Shown here piece by piece: positions 1 to 11,585 of a DNA stretch of 64,000 nt; position 1 is the stretch's first letter, and every line of letters begins with the position of its first letter. The stretch lies in assembly GCA_958496175.1 (NCBI GenBank), contig OY292279.1, forward strand, positions 4,712,001-4,776,000, written 5' to 3'. Position numbers and translations under genes: made by a program. The notes below the pieces were generated by a model. It saw nothing but the letters and a program-made list of their open reading frames with translations, was not told the origin of the DNA and searched no databases. The DNA comes from Sisyra terminalis. Its lineage: Eukaryota; Arthropoda; Insecta; Neuroptera; Sisyridae.

Positions 1-390
1 GGTACTCCAAAAGTTATGGAATCATTTAAAATATCTTCTTTTTTTTGGGGTAAAACTTTTTGGAGAAGAAACAATCAACGTTACCAAAAATTCTACTAAA
101 GAGTACCCAAATCACAAAAGTTTGGGAATCACTGGATTAGTCAATCAAATAGGAGAATTTCCCTTATTTTTTGTCATTTGTCATCCCATTTTTTTTTCTT
201 AGTAAATGAGGTCAATTGAACCCCTAGCTTAAATAGCTGGACTAGCCTTACTAATTGGTGTACCAGGAATTTTCCGATTCTATAAAATCCAGGCTTTGAT
301 ATCCCCAAATTTTCATGTCTTCATTTTTTCAAACTACCGTATCTTCATAGGACGTGAAACGTAATTTTATTCTGTTTTTTTTTTTTTGGA
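1..390. other. A+T-rich sequence without a recognisable feature
   Basis: Only A+T-rich sequence with short T and A runs is seen. No convincing open frame, splice-bounded exon or repeat shared with other parts of the window was noticed. Confidence 0.5.
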
Positions 391-652
391 AGAAAAAGTT
401 TATTTTTGGCATTAAACTTGTAGAAGTCTCTTAACTTCTACAAGTTCAAATTTCAATTTTTCGAATACAATTCCGCGAAAAATATTTTATTCGATTAGAT
501 CAGAGTTTCCCAAAAAGGGTTATTTCTTTTACTAAATTGGTATTCCCAGAATCGTTAAAAATCAGTGTACGAAATCGATATGAGTTATAAAAGATATAAG
601 TATAAGTATTATAATAGATATAGGTATTATAAGTTACTATATATTATTATAT

Positions 653-940
653 GTAACTAACGAACAAATAAATATATACAAATTAACAATATAGATACTT
701 CAAGGGAATTTAATGCTCTACAAAAAAGGTCTCTTAACGTTTTACATAAAATCACTCTTACAAAATTGGTTCAACAACGAAAAAAACAATAATTTAATTT
801 TTCCTTCAACTTTAATTGGGAATAACTTTGGAAAAAGTGATTTTATGTAAAAAGGTTAAGAAACCTTTTTTGTAGAACATTAAATTCTCTTTAAGAATCC
901 ACATTGCTCATTTCTATATATTTATTTGTTCGTTAGTTAC
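653..940. mobile_element. Palindromic MITE, copy 1
   Basis: A 288 bp element starts with GTAACTAACGAACAAATA and ends with the reverse complement. The inverted similarity continues inward through a CTCTACAAAAAAGGTCTC block and an ACATAAAATCACT block to a centre near 805. This is a foldback, MITE-like structure with no coding capacity. The flanks do not show a clear target-site duplication, because the whole neighbourhood was later duplicated. The inner CTACAAAAAAGGTC block recurs in the palindromes near 50.3 and 53.6 kb, so the families are probably related. Confidence 0.75.
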
Positions 941-1330
941 AAAATTCTAAAATAAAAAAGATAAATCTAAATACTATATCAATGTTTAAAGCTTGATTAT
1001 TCGGAAATGGTAATGGAAATGGTTTTTTGTAAGAAATTTAATTTTCTGAAAGTTTATTTTTGGCATTGAACTTATAGAAGTCTCTTAACTTCTACAAGTT
1101 CGAATTTCAATTTTTCGAATACAATTCCGCGAAAAATATTTTATTCGATTAGATCAGAGTTTCCCAAAAAGGGTTATTTCTTTTACTAAATTGGTATTCC
1201 CAGAATCGTTTAAAATCAGTGTACGATATCGATATTAGTTATAAAAGATATAAGTATAATAAGTATAAGTATTATAATAGATATACGTATTATAAGTACT
1301 TTTATTATAAGTAACTATATGTTACTATAT

Positions 1331-1619
1331 GTAACTAACGAATAAATAAATATATAAAAATTAACAATATAGATTCTTGAAGGGAATTTAATGCTCTACA
1401 AAAACGGTCTCTTAACGTTTTTACATAAAATCACTCTTATAAAATTGGTTCAACAACGAAAAACACAATAATTTAATTTTTCCTTCAACTTTAATTGGGA
1501 ATAACTTTTGAAAAAGTGATTTTATGTAAAAACGTTAAGAAACCTTTTTTGTAGAACATTAAATTCCCTTCAAGAATCTTTATTTTTTATTTCTATATAT
1601 TTATTTGTTCGTTAGTAAC
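1331..1619. mobile_element. Palindromic MITE, copy 2
   Basis: This is the second copy of the palindromic element, 289 bp, with the same terminal GTAACTAACGAA motif and the same inner arms. It lies at the equivalent place in the second unit of the segmental duplication, so it was copied with the segment and did not insert independently. Confidence 0.75.
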
Positions 1620-1689
1620 AAAATTCCAAAATAAAAAAGATAAATCTAAAAACTATATCAATGTCTGAAGCTTCATTATTCGGAAACGG

Positions 1690-3390
1690 CGTGTCTGGCA
1701 AAAATTTTCAGACACTTTTTTTGTAGGGAATTTAATTTTCTATAAATATATGTGCAGATAAATTTTTTTACCTTGATAGTTTGACAGCACTGACGCAAAA
1801 ATGAAAGCACAAATAAACAATCAAAATTAAAGCTGATAGACCTCTTAATATTAAAATTAAGGGCTTAAACCTTCCCCATATTTTTTTTTGTCATCTTGAA
1901 CAATATTTTCGATAAACTTTTCAAAAAAAAAAAACATAGTCGATTTTTTTGGCCCAGTCTAATCCCAATCTGCACCCCCTTGAAAATACGCAAGAAATTA
2001 TCCATTGAAGAGACGGTGATAATCTTTGAAAGAAACACAAATTTTTTACACTCAAAGTTGACGATAAACGTTGCTAATAAAGTAGAAAATTTATTAAAAT
2101 TTTGATGAAAATCCTTAAGTTTTTCTTAACAAAGAGAATGAATCCAAAAATATCAAAATCGGTTCAGTGGTTATCAATAAAAGTGACATCAAGGCAATTA
2201 AACATTTATTAGTTTCTTTGAATCCAAAAAAGTGGATATTTTCGTTAAGTTAATGCACGAAATTATGCAATTAGGTGAGCAATTAGTGCATTTTTTATTT
2301 GCTACATAGAAAATTCAGTGAGGCAATTTTGATCAATTCATTAAAGTTTCACATACAAATAAGAGTTTTCTTTGTAACCTACAGACATCAAAGGCCTGTC
2401 AATATTGGACTAAAGAAAAATTTGTTTATGTTATGATAAAATGCATTTAAATTTTCTCTCGTGCAGACAAGAATCACAGGATCATAATGATGATGATTGT
2501 AATTGGCCATTAATATGCAACGTCATTTAACCTTCACACTTGGTCAGTTTGTAAGTTTATGATTATTTATTTTATTGTATATAAACATATTTTTTTTTAA
2601 ATTTAGAATTATTACCGATCGAATGCACGAATAAATAGATGAATGCACTCAAATGCATTTTTATCGGTCTTTTACGACGTATTTATGTTTATAATTGGAA
2701 ACTATTTCTCCTACTCCACATCGTCTTTTCAACAATTCAATGTCAAAGCCTATTACATATTATTAGGTGTCTTATCTTACGATCGATTGATTTGAAAGTG
2801 AAATCTGAACAATTACATGTGCCGGTTTTTTTAAGAAAATGTTACGTGAATTTAAGAGGCTCGTGCTAATTTTTTTTCTCTGATGGTTTTCTATTTAATT
2901 TGGTTGGTTAAATGGCTGAGTTTTCCGTGGCAAAGCCACAAGAATTCAATTCCCAATTTGTGGTTTTACATCGGCAATTCCTTAAGTGGCTTATTATCAT
3001 TGGAATTCCACCAAATCATCAAAGAATCTTCTTGATAAAAAAAGCTTTAAAACCGAAACGGTTTGGTAAATTGATTAATTGATCATAGCAAATATTGTTT
3101 GGTAGACCAAAACTTTTGGAATCTTTGGTTTATATTAACGATTTCTTGCTGTATTATGCAAGTTTTTATTACTAACTCAAATCCAGGAATTTAAGTTGCT
3201 TAAGCTTCAAGTTCAAATCTAATTCGGGAGCTTAGAAATGTGGGATTTTGCTTCACGACTTCAAAGTATTGCTTCTGCAAAAAAGCTATCAGAAATTCCT
3301 CAAATTTAGACAATCCAAGTAAATTTTCAAATTAACATTTACCAAGTATCCAAATCTACAAAGTTATCATTGTAAGCCTTAGCTAATATT
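1690..3390. other. Unique A+T-rich stretch with one doubtful small ORF
   Basis: No repeat or known family was recognised. An ATG-started open frame of 76 codons at 2639-2869 (+) has a hydrophobic first half (MNALKCIFIGLLRRIYVYNW, then a leucine-rich run), which could pass for a signal or membrane segment. It lacks any recognised domain, and no donor or acceptor clearly frames it. I treat it as probable chance ORF. Confidence 0.4.
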
Positions 3391-3394
3391 GCAG

Positions 3395-3613
3395 ATTCAG
3401 TTCTCAAACTCTATCGGATTGGAAGTTAAAATTTTAGGACTAAATTCTAATTTTTGCGGTAAGAACAACCGAAAATTAGAACCAATTCCAAAGGAATTGG
3501 AATCAGTTTTGAACTCTTATAAAAAACGGATTCAGAATAGCTTAATATTACCAGTAAACATAAAAAAATGGGCCCTCCAGAAGGAATTGTTAGCCCAAAT
3601 GGATGAATATTAA
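3395..3613 (+). CDS. Candidate exon with acceptor, product unknown
   Basis: An open frame of 72 codons plus TAA follows an acceptor-like TATTGCAG directly. It encodes a mixed, charged peptide (central KLEPIPKELESVLNSYKK, end LLAQMDEY). A good donor-like GCG|GTAAGA lies inside at 3458/3459, so the real exon could be 3395-3458 with the rest intronic. No family was recognised. Composition looks more like protein than the surrounding frames, but there is no homology or conservation evidence. It could equally be a decayed transposon ORF. Confidence 0.2.
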   Translation: MQFSNSIGLEVKILGLNSNFCGKNNRKLEPIPKELESVLNSYKKRIQNSLILPVNIKKWALQKELLAQMDEY

Positions 3614-4230
3614 CATCATATAGATTCCCAGAAATTTTTTGGTTCCCTTATGTTCATTGCTGCTTCCTAAAAGTATTTCGATCGAAACAATGATGATAAA
3701 AAAATGAAAAAAAAATGTCCATATTTTTCGTCCAAACTAATCACTTGAATTATTACTTTCCTGACTTTATTTGCCAAAAAATTGGTAACTAAAGAATTAA
3801 ATCTCAATTTTGTAGAATAAAATTTTTGTCAAGATTCATAGTTTATTTCCTGAAATTCCTTCACCACTTGGTTGGCAAGAAGAAAATACCTATAGAAAAT
3901 ATCTATCGATAGGAGGCAGTATTGTTGTTGGGTTTACCTGACTTTGGCTTAAGCATAATTTTGGCTACTTTTATTTTTTTATCAGAAGTCATCTGGGGAG
4001 GGAAATCCACCTAAAAGGGCTTTCATACATTGTTAAGGAACATTGAAATTATTAAGAATAATTCGTTATTTTCCTGTTATTTTCGGGATTTTTTTTAATC
4101 AGTTTTCCGACTTCTTCAGATACCATAAAAATGCTTAATAATACCAATTAAATATAAATAAGAACAATTAATAATGTTCTTGGGAATTTGGACTTAAATA
4201 ATAAGACGTTAAATTTTCAAATCATCTCAA

Positions 4231-4263
4231 CGTTTCGTTGGTATTTATATGCAACTTCTTCAG
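4231..4263 (-). ncRNA. Hammerhead-like core motif, site 1
   Basis: Read on the minus strand, the site is CTGAAGA, an extra A, GTTG, an 11-nt loop, CAAC, then GAAAC and GTTG. GTTG and CAAC can pair as stem II of a hammerhead ribozyme. Compared with the canonical core there is one extra A after CUGANGA, and I could not find convincing partners for stems I and III or a cleavage triplet. A second CTGAAGAAG motif without the GAAAC half lies near 4110. Similar cores are known from long terminal repeats of Penelope-like elements, so this may mark an old fragment of one. Confidence 0.25.
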
Positions 4264-5926
4264 GAGAACTAAAACATAAGAACAATGCAGGTTGTTCAAA
4301 GCCAAATTACACAAATAAATTAATTTTCGCTGTTCAATTAGATAAATAAGAATATCAATTATTATAAACTAACTATGGAAAAGCACTATAGAGAAATTTG
4401 GGAATCAAATTTTGTCGTTTTTGGATCCAATTTGATATCATCAAGGTTTATAAATTACACAGGTTGTCTCATTAGAAAAAAAAAGTGACGTCACACGAAG
4501 AATTTTGAAATTTGAATCTGTCTGAAGATTTTCTTCTGAATACGTCACGTAGCGCATGAAGCCACCTGTGTGGCTATATTTTATAAACCTTGGTTTGATA
4601 CGGCCATCTTCTACATCCCCCCCTCCAAATTAAAACCCCTTTTCAAGAGCAAGTGCCACTTGTTAATCTTATTTGATGAGTCATCAACAATCATTCCTCA
4701 AACCACCAATTTATGATAGATTCCCAAAAAAAAAAAATTTTTTTTTGAATTTTGAACTATAGTGTTCATAGACGTATAAGAGAATAGAGCAACCAACGTG
4801 CCACTAAATAGAAAGAGAAACCCATCAATTAGTACCATACTCTGAAGTCTCTCTTTCCCTGGAAATTTTTTATCTTTAATGGTCAACAAATCTTAAGTTG
4901 CGGACGATATTCAATTAATTTCATAAATTTTTTTATTTACCACCTGTTGCCCAACAAGGTAATTAAAGTCTTAATAACAATTTCCAAATGCATTTGATCG
5001 GAAATAATCAATTATTTGTATGGAATTATTGACAGGAAATTTTACCAACACCATGTTGATACATCACTGGAATAGTTTGCATGGAAAATGAATGGAAATT
5101 GGTGAGTCATGGTTTTCCTAATCCGATTTATGGTTGGCTAATAAAATATATTTAATTATATTTTAGTTGTGATAGTCTAAAACAATTAAAAGATAAAGAA
5201 TAAGAAGAAAAGTTTACGACCATTGAAAATTTTCTTAGTTAAAGACTAAAGTTTTTCTTTGGGTAGGACCTTGGCAACCGTCAAGGCTAAGCTTTTCCAA
5301 TTGTATGACTAAACCAGCCTTGAGTGAGATCCTAATGCCAACAATCTATACCCTCGAAATTTCTTCGTCTCCCCTCCCCCCCACCCATTGGCTTTTCCTC
5401 TCTAAAAATAGTTTCACCTTTGGCCAATTTTTGCACCGATTTGACCTCTTCTAAATATGATAAAATTGCGTGCGGCACATACGAAAAACACATTCGCTAT
5501 TGATTCGTAATTAAAGTAAAACGATATTCCACCTTCAAAGACCTTTCTTAATCCAATCCACGTGACCCTGACACTCATTATTAAATATTTTCATTCATTT
5601 TCCATGAAAATATTACCAATTGCTAAGCATGGTTTGCATATTATAGAAATATTTTTCATCACAATATAAACGCCCATCTCATGATGATAGATTTTTCCGT
5701 TTTCCTCCCCCCCCCCCTCCCCCTTTCCCTCATCTTTTCAGACATAAACATAACGTCCTTTCATATTGTCATAAATTAATTAGGTTTTATCACGCGACAG
5801 TATATTGTCGTGTTGAGTTTTTTTTTTTTTTATACAAATTGGTAACGTAATTAATTCGTTTAGATGTCCGAACAAAAAGGATTGACCAAATAGAGTCAAC
5901 AAGGCTGAATTAATCTTCAATTAACA
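4264..5926. other. Unique A+T-rich stretch, no gene recognised
   Basis: No repeat family or convincing exon was seen. The stretch holds pyrimidine-rich and C-rich runs near 5365-5390 and 5704-5730. A 63-codon frame on the minus strand near 4698-4889 ends in a phenylalanine-rich run read from an A tract and was judged a chance ORF. Confidence 0.45.
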
Positions 5927-6126
5927 TCAAAATACCAACAACTCCAATAGTAAATGATATGGGAATCTATTTTGTTTAAAATCATTCACTGGAAATAACA
6001 AATTTTGCTGAATATCAAATTTTTGTGCACGAAAACCGTGGCAAAGTTTTTGCCGTCCTTTGTGCAACCCTCCCCACTGTTTTAGAGGGTCTCCATATAA
6101 AATTTGATCTGGTATTCCAACTAAAT
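5927..6126 (-). CDS. Candidate 3'-terminal exon, product unknown
   Basis: On the minus strand an acceptor-like TTGTTTACAG is followed at 6126 by two bases and then an open frame of about 65 codons ending in TGA. The peptide has ordinary composition (early GIPDQILYGDPLKQWGG, then HKGRQKLCHGFRAQKFD). No domain was recognised. The exon would be 3'-terminal, with earlier exons to the right. The inverted-repeat and mariner remnants begin just beyond 6200, so it could also belong to an unrecognised transposon. Confidence 0.25.
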
Positions 6127-6309
6127 CTGTAAACAACCTACCCTAACTATTTATTTCGAAAGTCTTATAAATTCTCCACAAAAAATAAAAGAAGCTTATG
6201 ATATACTGCCCCTGTGTGTAATCCCACTTGCCAGTTTTGGTTTCAACGATTTTTTATTGGTGATTTTGATGTCAACGATGAAAAAAATTGCAAGGGGGAC
6301 CTAAAAAAT

Positions 6310-6400
6310 TTGAACACAATGCGTTGAAGGACTTATTGAATAAAAACCAAGCTCAAAATTTCCAAGGACGCTTAGCAACGGCTGATTTTTGATAGTTTAA
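6310..6400 (+). pseudogene. Possible mariner helix-turn-helix remnant
   Basis: The plus-strand frame starting FEHNALKDLLNKNQAQ resembles the mariner segment in which an FEDEELEALLDE-like helix is followed by SQTQEELAE. Only about 27 codons are open before stops. The call rests on a short resemblance and on nearby mariner catalytic fragments. Confidence 0.3.
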
Positions 6401-6520
6401 GCTTGATTTTTATAATAGATGATAAAATTCAGATCTCAGCTTTTATTTTTTTAAATAAGTAGACAATTCAGATTGTTTAAGATCGTTTTTTTTTTTAATA
6501 ATTTTACTATTTAATTAGCT

Positions 6521-6550
6521 GCGTTTCGTTAAGTATTGTAACTTCATCAG
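6521..6550 (-). ncRNA. Hammerhead-like core motif, site 2
   Basis: On the minus strand the order is CTGATGA, an extra A, GTTA, a 7-nt loop, TAAC, GAAAC. The stem differs in sequence from site 1 but keeps pairing, which is compensatory change between dispersed copies. Partners for stems I and III were not found, so ribozyme activity is not implied. Confidence 0.25.
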
Positions 6551-6645
6551 GCTTCTATAAAAAATTAAAATAATTACAAAATATTATTTTTATTTAATAA
6601 GTCTTCCAATTTGTTATCTACAAATTTTTTGGGTCCTCCTTACTA

Positions 6646-7730
6646 TTTTTTCATCGTTGACATCAAAATCATCACTTTTAAATCAGAAACTAAAATTGGC
6701 AAGTGGGATTACACCAAGGGGCGGCTTATCATATTATTCTTGGACTTCGCCAGTAAATTCTTTCAAAGCAAACCCTGAAAGTTATCAGTCTGCATATATT
6801 ATATATCTAAGTAATAATAAATGGAAAACTATTATTTTATGTGAAGAAAATATTAGACAACAATTTTCATGCATTTTCATGCCAAAAGAGGGACAATAAC
6901 TGCCACCACGAGTTGACTGAAAAGTTAAATTTGGAATCGTTCTAACATCACCGTTTTTTTGGTTCCGAAAAAATTATATTTTTTTTTGTGGAACCAAGGA
7001 TACAAAGTGGATCTACCAGGATAATCCCAAGTACAAAAAACAAGGACTATAATCCAGGAAAGCCATTCAATTCGACACCAAAGCAAAAAATTCATCACCC
7101 TAAAGTCTTGGTATACATATGGTGAAAAATCAGCATGGGGCAGGATATTATATTCTAATAAAAACCGAATAAAACTATTTTTTTTATTGTTGACATCAAA
7201 ATCATCAATTTTAAATCATAGAAACCAAAATTTGGCCAGTGGGATTACACAAAGGGGCGGCTTATCAAATTTTTCTTGTGCTTCGCCAGCAAATTCTTTC
7301 AAAGCAAACCCTGAAAATTATCAGTCTGCATACATTAAATACGTAAGTAATAATAAATGGAAAACTATTATTTTATGTGAAGAAAATATTAGAAAACAAT
7401 TTTCATGCATTTTCATGCCAAAGGAGGGGCAATAATTGGCACCACGAGTTGACTGAAAATTGAATTTCGAATTGTTCTAACACCACCGTTTTTTTGGTTC
7501 CGAGAAAAAAAATTTTTTTCGTGGGACCGACGATACAAAGTGGATCTACCAGGACAATCCCAAGTGCAAAAGACAAGGATTATAGTCCAGGAAAGCCATC
7601 CAATTCGATACCAAAGCAGAAAATTCATCGCCCTAAAGTCTTGGTATACATATGGTGAAAAATCAGCATGGTGCAGGATATTATGATCTATTAAAAACCG
7701 AATAAAATTGTAATGAAAAATATAATAATT
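6646..7730 (+). pseudogene. Tandem pair of mariner catalytic fragments (533 bp period)
   Basis: Two direct copies (about 6646-7186 and 7187-7730) lie 533 bp apart. In each, the plus strand carries a decayed mariner transposase block around the first catalytic aspartate: TKDTKWIYQDNPK near 6994-7030 and TDDTKWIYQDNPK near 7527-7565, matching the family motif TGDEKWI-Y-NPK. It is followed in a shifted frame by PGKP, TPKQKIH and PKVLVYIW, and then by an HGAGYY-LLKTE block equivalent to GVVYYELLKP. Upstream in each unit is a conserved open frame of about 80 codons (6657-6899 and 7187-7435) sharing LASGIT, GGLS, NSFKANPE and CEENIR; its ILCEENIRQQF part may be the mariner TCE-LL-RQ region. Stops and frameshifts make both copies inactive. 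Confidence 0.65.
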
Positions 7731-7820
7731 AAGTTGTGGGCAATAAGGACGAAGCTTCTTGTGGAATCTTATTTTTTTTTGGCCAACGTTTGCCAAAAAG
7801 ACAAGGACTTAAACAACATG
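7731..7820. repeat. Remnant of the foldback element seen at 49.7 kb
   Basis: The sequence ATAATAATTAAGTTGTGGGC, then AATAAGGACGAAGC, TTGTGGAAT and GGCCAACGTTTG, matches the left arm of the foldback element at 49690-50025. The following AAAAAGACAAGGACTTAA also matches the right flank of that element. The interior, including the hammerhead-like sites, is deleted here. Confidence 0.6.
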
Positions 7821-9540
7821 GGTAATGACATTTTTTTATTAATATTAATTGAGTAAATTGAACTAGGTATTGTTGCAAAAAAAAATCAACAATTGCAAGT
7901 AGAAGACTCAAAATCATTCTTTTCCTTGTGAATGATCAGGATTTATTGCATTGTTGCATCTCAAATAGGAAATTCTATTGAATTTAATTCCGTTCAAATC
8001 ACCACTTGTCCAAATCGATGCAGAATCGCTTGGATGGCACACTGGTTTTAAAAAAATACAAAAATTGATGATCGATTATTCGATGGCACTGAAACCAGCT
8101 TGGTTTTTTCAACCTGTTATCGCCATTTGCCCAGGAACTTGGAAAAAATTATAGAAAATATTTGGGTTAATAAATATTGTACCAATTTTTTTCAACAAAT
8201 ACCGTTTTTATAATTTGTGTTTTAATCAATAAATTGCCCCAAAAATATGTACTTGGATGCAAGGAAAAACAAACCTTGAAACTATTTTAGTAAAATCAAA
8301 CAAACGAAAAAAAAAATTTACGACGATTGCCTAAATATTCGAAAAGCGGTCAAAAAGATAAGATGCAACGGAAAGATATGGAAAAAGCAAGTTTACACTA
8401 AAAAAACATCGTAATTCCGTAAAAGTCTCGAGAAAATTGAAAGAAAAACCGTAGATATCTCCCAAACTATCAGGTTTCCCCTATTCTTTAAATTGCCATT
8501 TTATATGGCCAAATTACTGCCAAAACGGATAATATGCAATTTTTTTTGGTTGTCCAAAATTTATGTAGAGTTTAAGTTTTATTTTTTTACTAGCATTTTC
8601 TAAAGATGAGTAACTAAAGTACAAATTAATAATAAAAAGACTGTTGTTCATTAGAAATTTGTGTGTGTTTTTTAGCCTTCCCCTTAACATATTCGTCTTG
8701 CCCGGGCTTCCCCTACAGAAATTATGATACAATTTTGTGGATAAAATCACTTTAATTTTATTTATTTTTATACAGTCAAAAATTGCACTGGCTACGGTTC
8801 ATTGTTGCACTAGTAAATCTTTTGTCATAAACTCGAAACAAATTAATTGTTTAAGGAAAACTTTTTTGTGGTACAATGATCGAAAATCATTGATTTACCT
8901 TTAAAGTACCAAGTGGTACTTACCCTTCAAAAAGGGTTACAAATTAAAGATACCCCTTTGATTATATAGATTTTTTGGGACGCTATATAAATTTTATAAA
9001 AAAAAAATAGTTTTATATGACAAAATTTGATTACAAAAAAATTGAGCCTTTTTTTCAATTAGTTTGCGTGAAAATCTGGAAAATTTAGTAATTTTTTTAA
9101 GCCAATTATTGGAGTGGAAAGCTCTTAAAAACTCTAAATTTGTCGATTAAAATTAATTTTTATCATGATCGATGGAAATCCTTTTCCCATGGACAAATAG
9201 AGAAAATGGCACTTAATATACCTTAAATTTTTCTATGAAAATGTATGAAAAGCGAAGAAAAAAGGGTAAGCCGGCCAAAATGTACCATTTGTACCAACTA
9301 CCAGTGTCAATTCAATGAAGAAATGCAGAAGTTTTCCTTTTCAAATTTAATAGGGAAACTGACAAATTTGTACAAGATTAGAGGGATAAATCCTTAATTT
9401 TTACATGGTTCCTTTGAATTCAAATAATTGCCATTTTTTTCTAGTAATTCGTTAGTGTTTAAAAGGCAATTTTTAGGCGTTATTTCCCTAAACCAACACT
9501 TGCGTATTGACAAAAAACCCAAAAATTTTCAAAATTCTTT
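7821..9540. other. No gene recognised
   Basis: A+T-rich sequence without a convincing exon or shared repeat. A perfect small palindrome, AAGTACCA-AG-TGGTACTT, is at 8904-8921. A 78-codon minus-strand frame at 8514-8750 was not supported by anything else. Confidence 0.45.
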
Positions 9541-9549
9541 TGAAGTAAA

Positions 9550-9960
9550 ATTTTCAACGATCAAGAGTGTTTAGAATAGGTAAAACAAATGACAATCGGT
9601 TGTGCCAAATCCAAGCTGAAAGTTTGATAGATGAGCATTTTTATAACCAGTTTTCTATAACTTCTCCTGCGTCATCAAAGTCCCATGACGTCTAAAGTTA
9701 TCCGGGTGTAAATCAACATTCATTTTCTACTACTGCTCAATTTTAGGTCAATGGCCAATTTGCATCCGAAAATTGGCCCCATTTCGGGCATAAAGAGGTC
9801 GTAAATTATTTTTTGACTATTTTAACAGCAATTATTAGGTTTTTATTGGATTAACAGGTTTCTATTGGAAACCGTGGAAAATCTTTCAGACCCTTTATCC
9901 ATGCTGGACCACTTTTAAGACCAATTTTTCGGTCTTTAACAATTCAAATTTTTGGTCAAT
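9550..9960 (+). repeat. Dispersed repeat X, copy 1
   Basis: Begins with AACGATCAAGAGTGTTTAGA, then AAATGACAATCGGTTG, a CATCAAAGTC block and GGGCATAAAGAGGTC. The same ordered blocks occur at 20520-21060, 21180-21900 and, inverted, in three tandem copies at 41555-43010. The alternating satellite at 17.9-20.5 kb shares its core. No coding frame is evident. About 220 bp of the following spacer is also shared with 21.9-22.15 kb, and both lead into a mariner N-terminal fragment. Confidence 0.7.
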
Positions 9961-10183
9961 ATTTTAATACTGAATTTAAAGGTCATTTTTTTACTATTTT
10001 TTTTAGAAAAATTTGGATTTCAATCATTTTGGCAAAGAATTCGTTAAAAGAAATATGGTTCAACAATTTTTTACATCAATGCTTGCACTTCTAAATAGCA
10101 ATTGATTTCTTGAAGTCTACTTAATAAAAATGATTTTATTTACTATAAAATCAAATTTCAATTCTTCAGTAATACTATGACAA

Positions 10184-11585
10184 TTTTTATCCCTCACCAT
10201 ATTGATTTTTTTCATGATTTCATGGATATTTCCCATACCAAGTCTTCCAAATTGAAATGCATCTTGGACGCTGTAATTATTAAACCCTAATGAACGAAAC
10301 TAATTTTTTTTTTGATTAACTATTACAGTATTAAAACCATCCCCCCTCTTATAATTTCAACCACCTGTATTTTGGTTTTTGCTAGTATTCAAGGAAAATT
10401 TTTCTAATCTTTGATCATTGAAAATTTTCTTCATTCCGCTTCATCTGTAAAACTACATTTGGCAAGCCTCTAATTTTTCAAGGGTGGTTCAAAGTGGAGG
10501 ATTCTGACTTCCATATCGTGAACTTTTATCCCTCACCATATTGATTTTTTCCATGATTTCATGGATATTTCCCATACCAAGTCTTCCAAACTGAAATGCA
10601 TCTTGGACACTGTAACCATTAGATCCTAAGGAACGAAACTAAATTTTTTTTTGATTAACTATTACAGTTTGAAAACCGTCCCCCCCTCTCATAATTTCAA
10701 CTACCTGTTATTCTAGTTTTCGCTAGTATTCAAGGAAAATCTTTGTAATACTTGATCATTCGAAATTTTCTTCATACCACTTATTTTTTCAGACTTCATC
10801 TGTATACCTACATTTGGAAACCCTCTAATTTTTCAAGGGTGGTTCAAAGTGGAGGATTCTGACTTCCAATATCGTGAACTTTTATCCCTCACCATATTGA
10901 TTTTTTCCATGATATAATCGATATTTCCTATAACAAGTGTTCCAAATTGAAATGCATCTTGGACGCTGTAATCATTAGACCCTAAGGAACGAAACTAAAA
11001 TTTTTTTTGATTAACTATTACAGTATAAAAACCATTCCCCCCTCTTATAATTTCAACCACCTGTTATTCTAGTTTTCGCTAGTATTCAAGGAAAATCTTT
11101 GTAATACTTGATCATTGGAAATTTTCTTCATCCAGCTTATTTTTTTAGACTTCTTCTGTATACCTACATTTGGCAAGCCTCTAATTTTTCTAGGGTGGGT
11201 CAAAGTGGAGGATTCTGACTTCCATATCGTGAACTTTTATCCCTCACCATATTGTTTTTTTCCATGATTTCAGCGATATTTCCCATAACAAGTCTTCCAA
11301 ACTGAAATGCATCTTGGACGCTGTAATCATTAGACCCGAATAAACGAAACTAAAAATTTTTTTGATTAACTATTACAGTATAAAAACCATCCCCCCCCCC
11401 CTCTCATAATTTCAACCACCTGTTATTCTAGTTTTCGTTAGTATTCAAGGAAAATCTTTCTAATACTTGATCATTGGAAATTTTCTTCATCCCGCTTATT
11501 TTTTCAGACCTCATCTGTATACCTAATTTGGCAAGCCTCTAATTTTTCAAGGGTGGTTCAAAGGGGTGGATTTTGACTTTTATAT
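10184..11585 (-). repeat. Satellite of four units (339-356 bp) made from a mariner N-terminal region
   Basis: Four head-to-tail units start at about 10184, 10523, 10879 and 11234, each with TTTTATCCCTCACCATATTG. On the minus strand each contains a degenerate mariner segment: FRS, one or two residues, YSVQDAFQFGRLGMGN, matching the family motif FRSGNFSVKDAPRSGRP just after the first helix-turn-helix. Stops interrupt it, so it is not functional. Non-coding parts include a C-run (longest near 11390-11402). The closest relatives in the window are the mariner N-terminal fragments at 22.2 kb (minus) and 40.4-41.1 kb (plus). Confidence 0.75.

Larger units (their letters stand above)
391..1689. repeat. 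Tandemly duplicated segment, units 391-1010 and 1047-1689
   Basis: Two direct copies of the same sequence lie next to each other. The offset is 654 bp at the left and about 679 bp at the right, because an ATAAGTAT-type simple repeat is longer in the second copy. Each unit holds a hairpin (arms 415-427 and 434-446 in copy 1, equivalent near 1068-1102), a conserved stretch, the simple repeat, a palindromic element of about 288 bp and a shared right flank that ends in a TTATTCGGAAA motif. The copies differ by scattered substitutions, so the duplication is not very recent. No coding potential is seen. Confidence 0.85.
6205..6725. repeat. Inverted repeat, arms about 6205-6290 and 6645-6725
   Basis: The left arm (TGTGTAATCCCACTTGCCAG through ATTTTGATGTCAACGATG) reappears inverted in the right arm (CATCGTTGACATCAAAATC through GCAAGTGGGATTACACC). 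The loop of about 360 bp contains a possible mariner N-terminal remnant and the hammerhead-like site 2. The right arm is also the start of the duplicated 533 bp unit described next. Confidence 0.7.
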
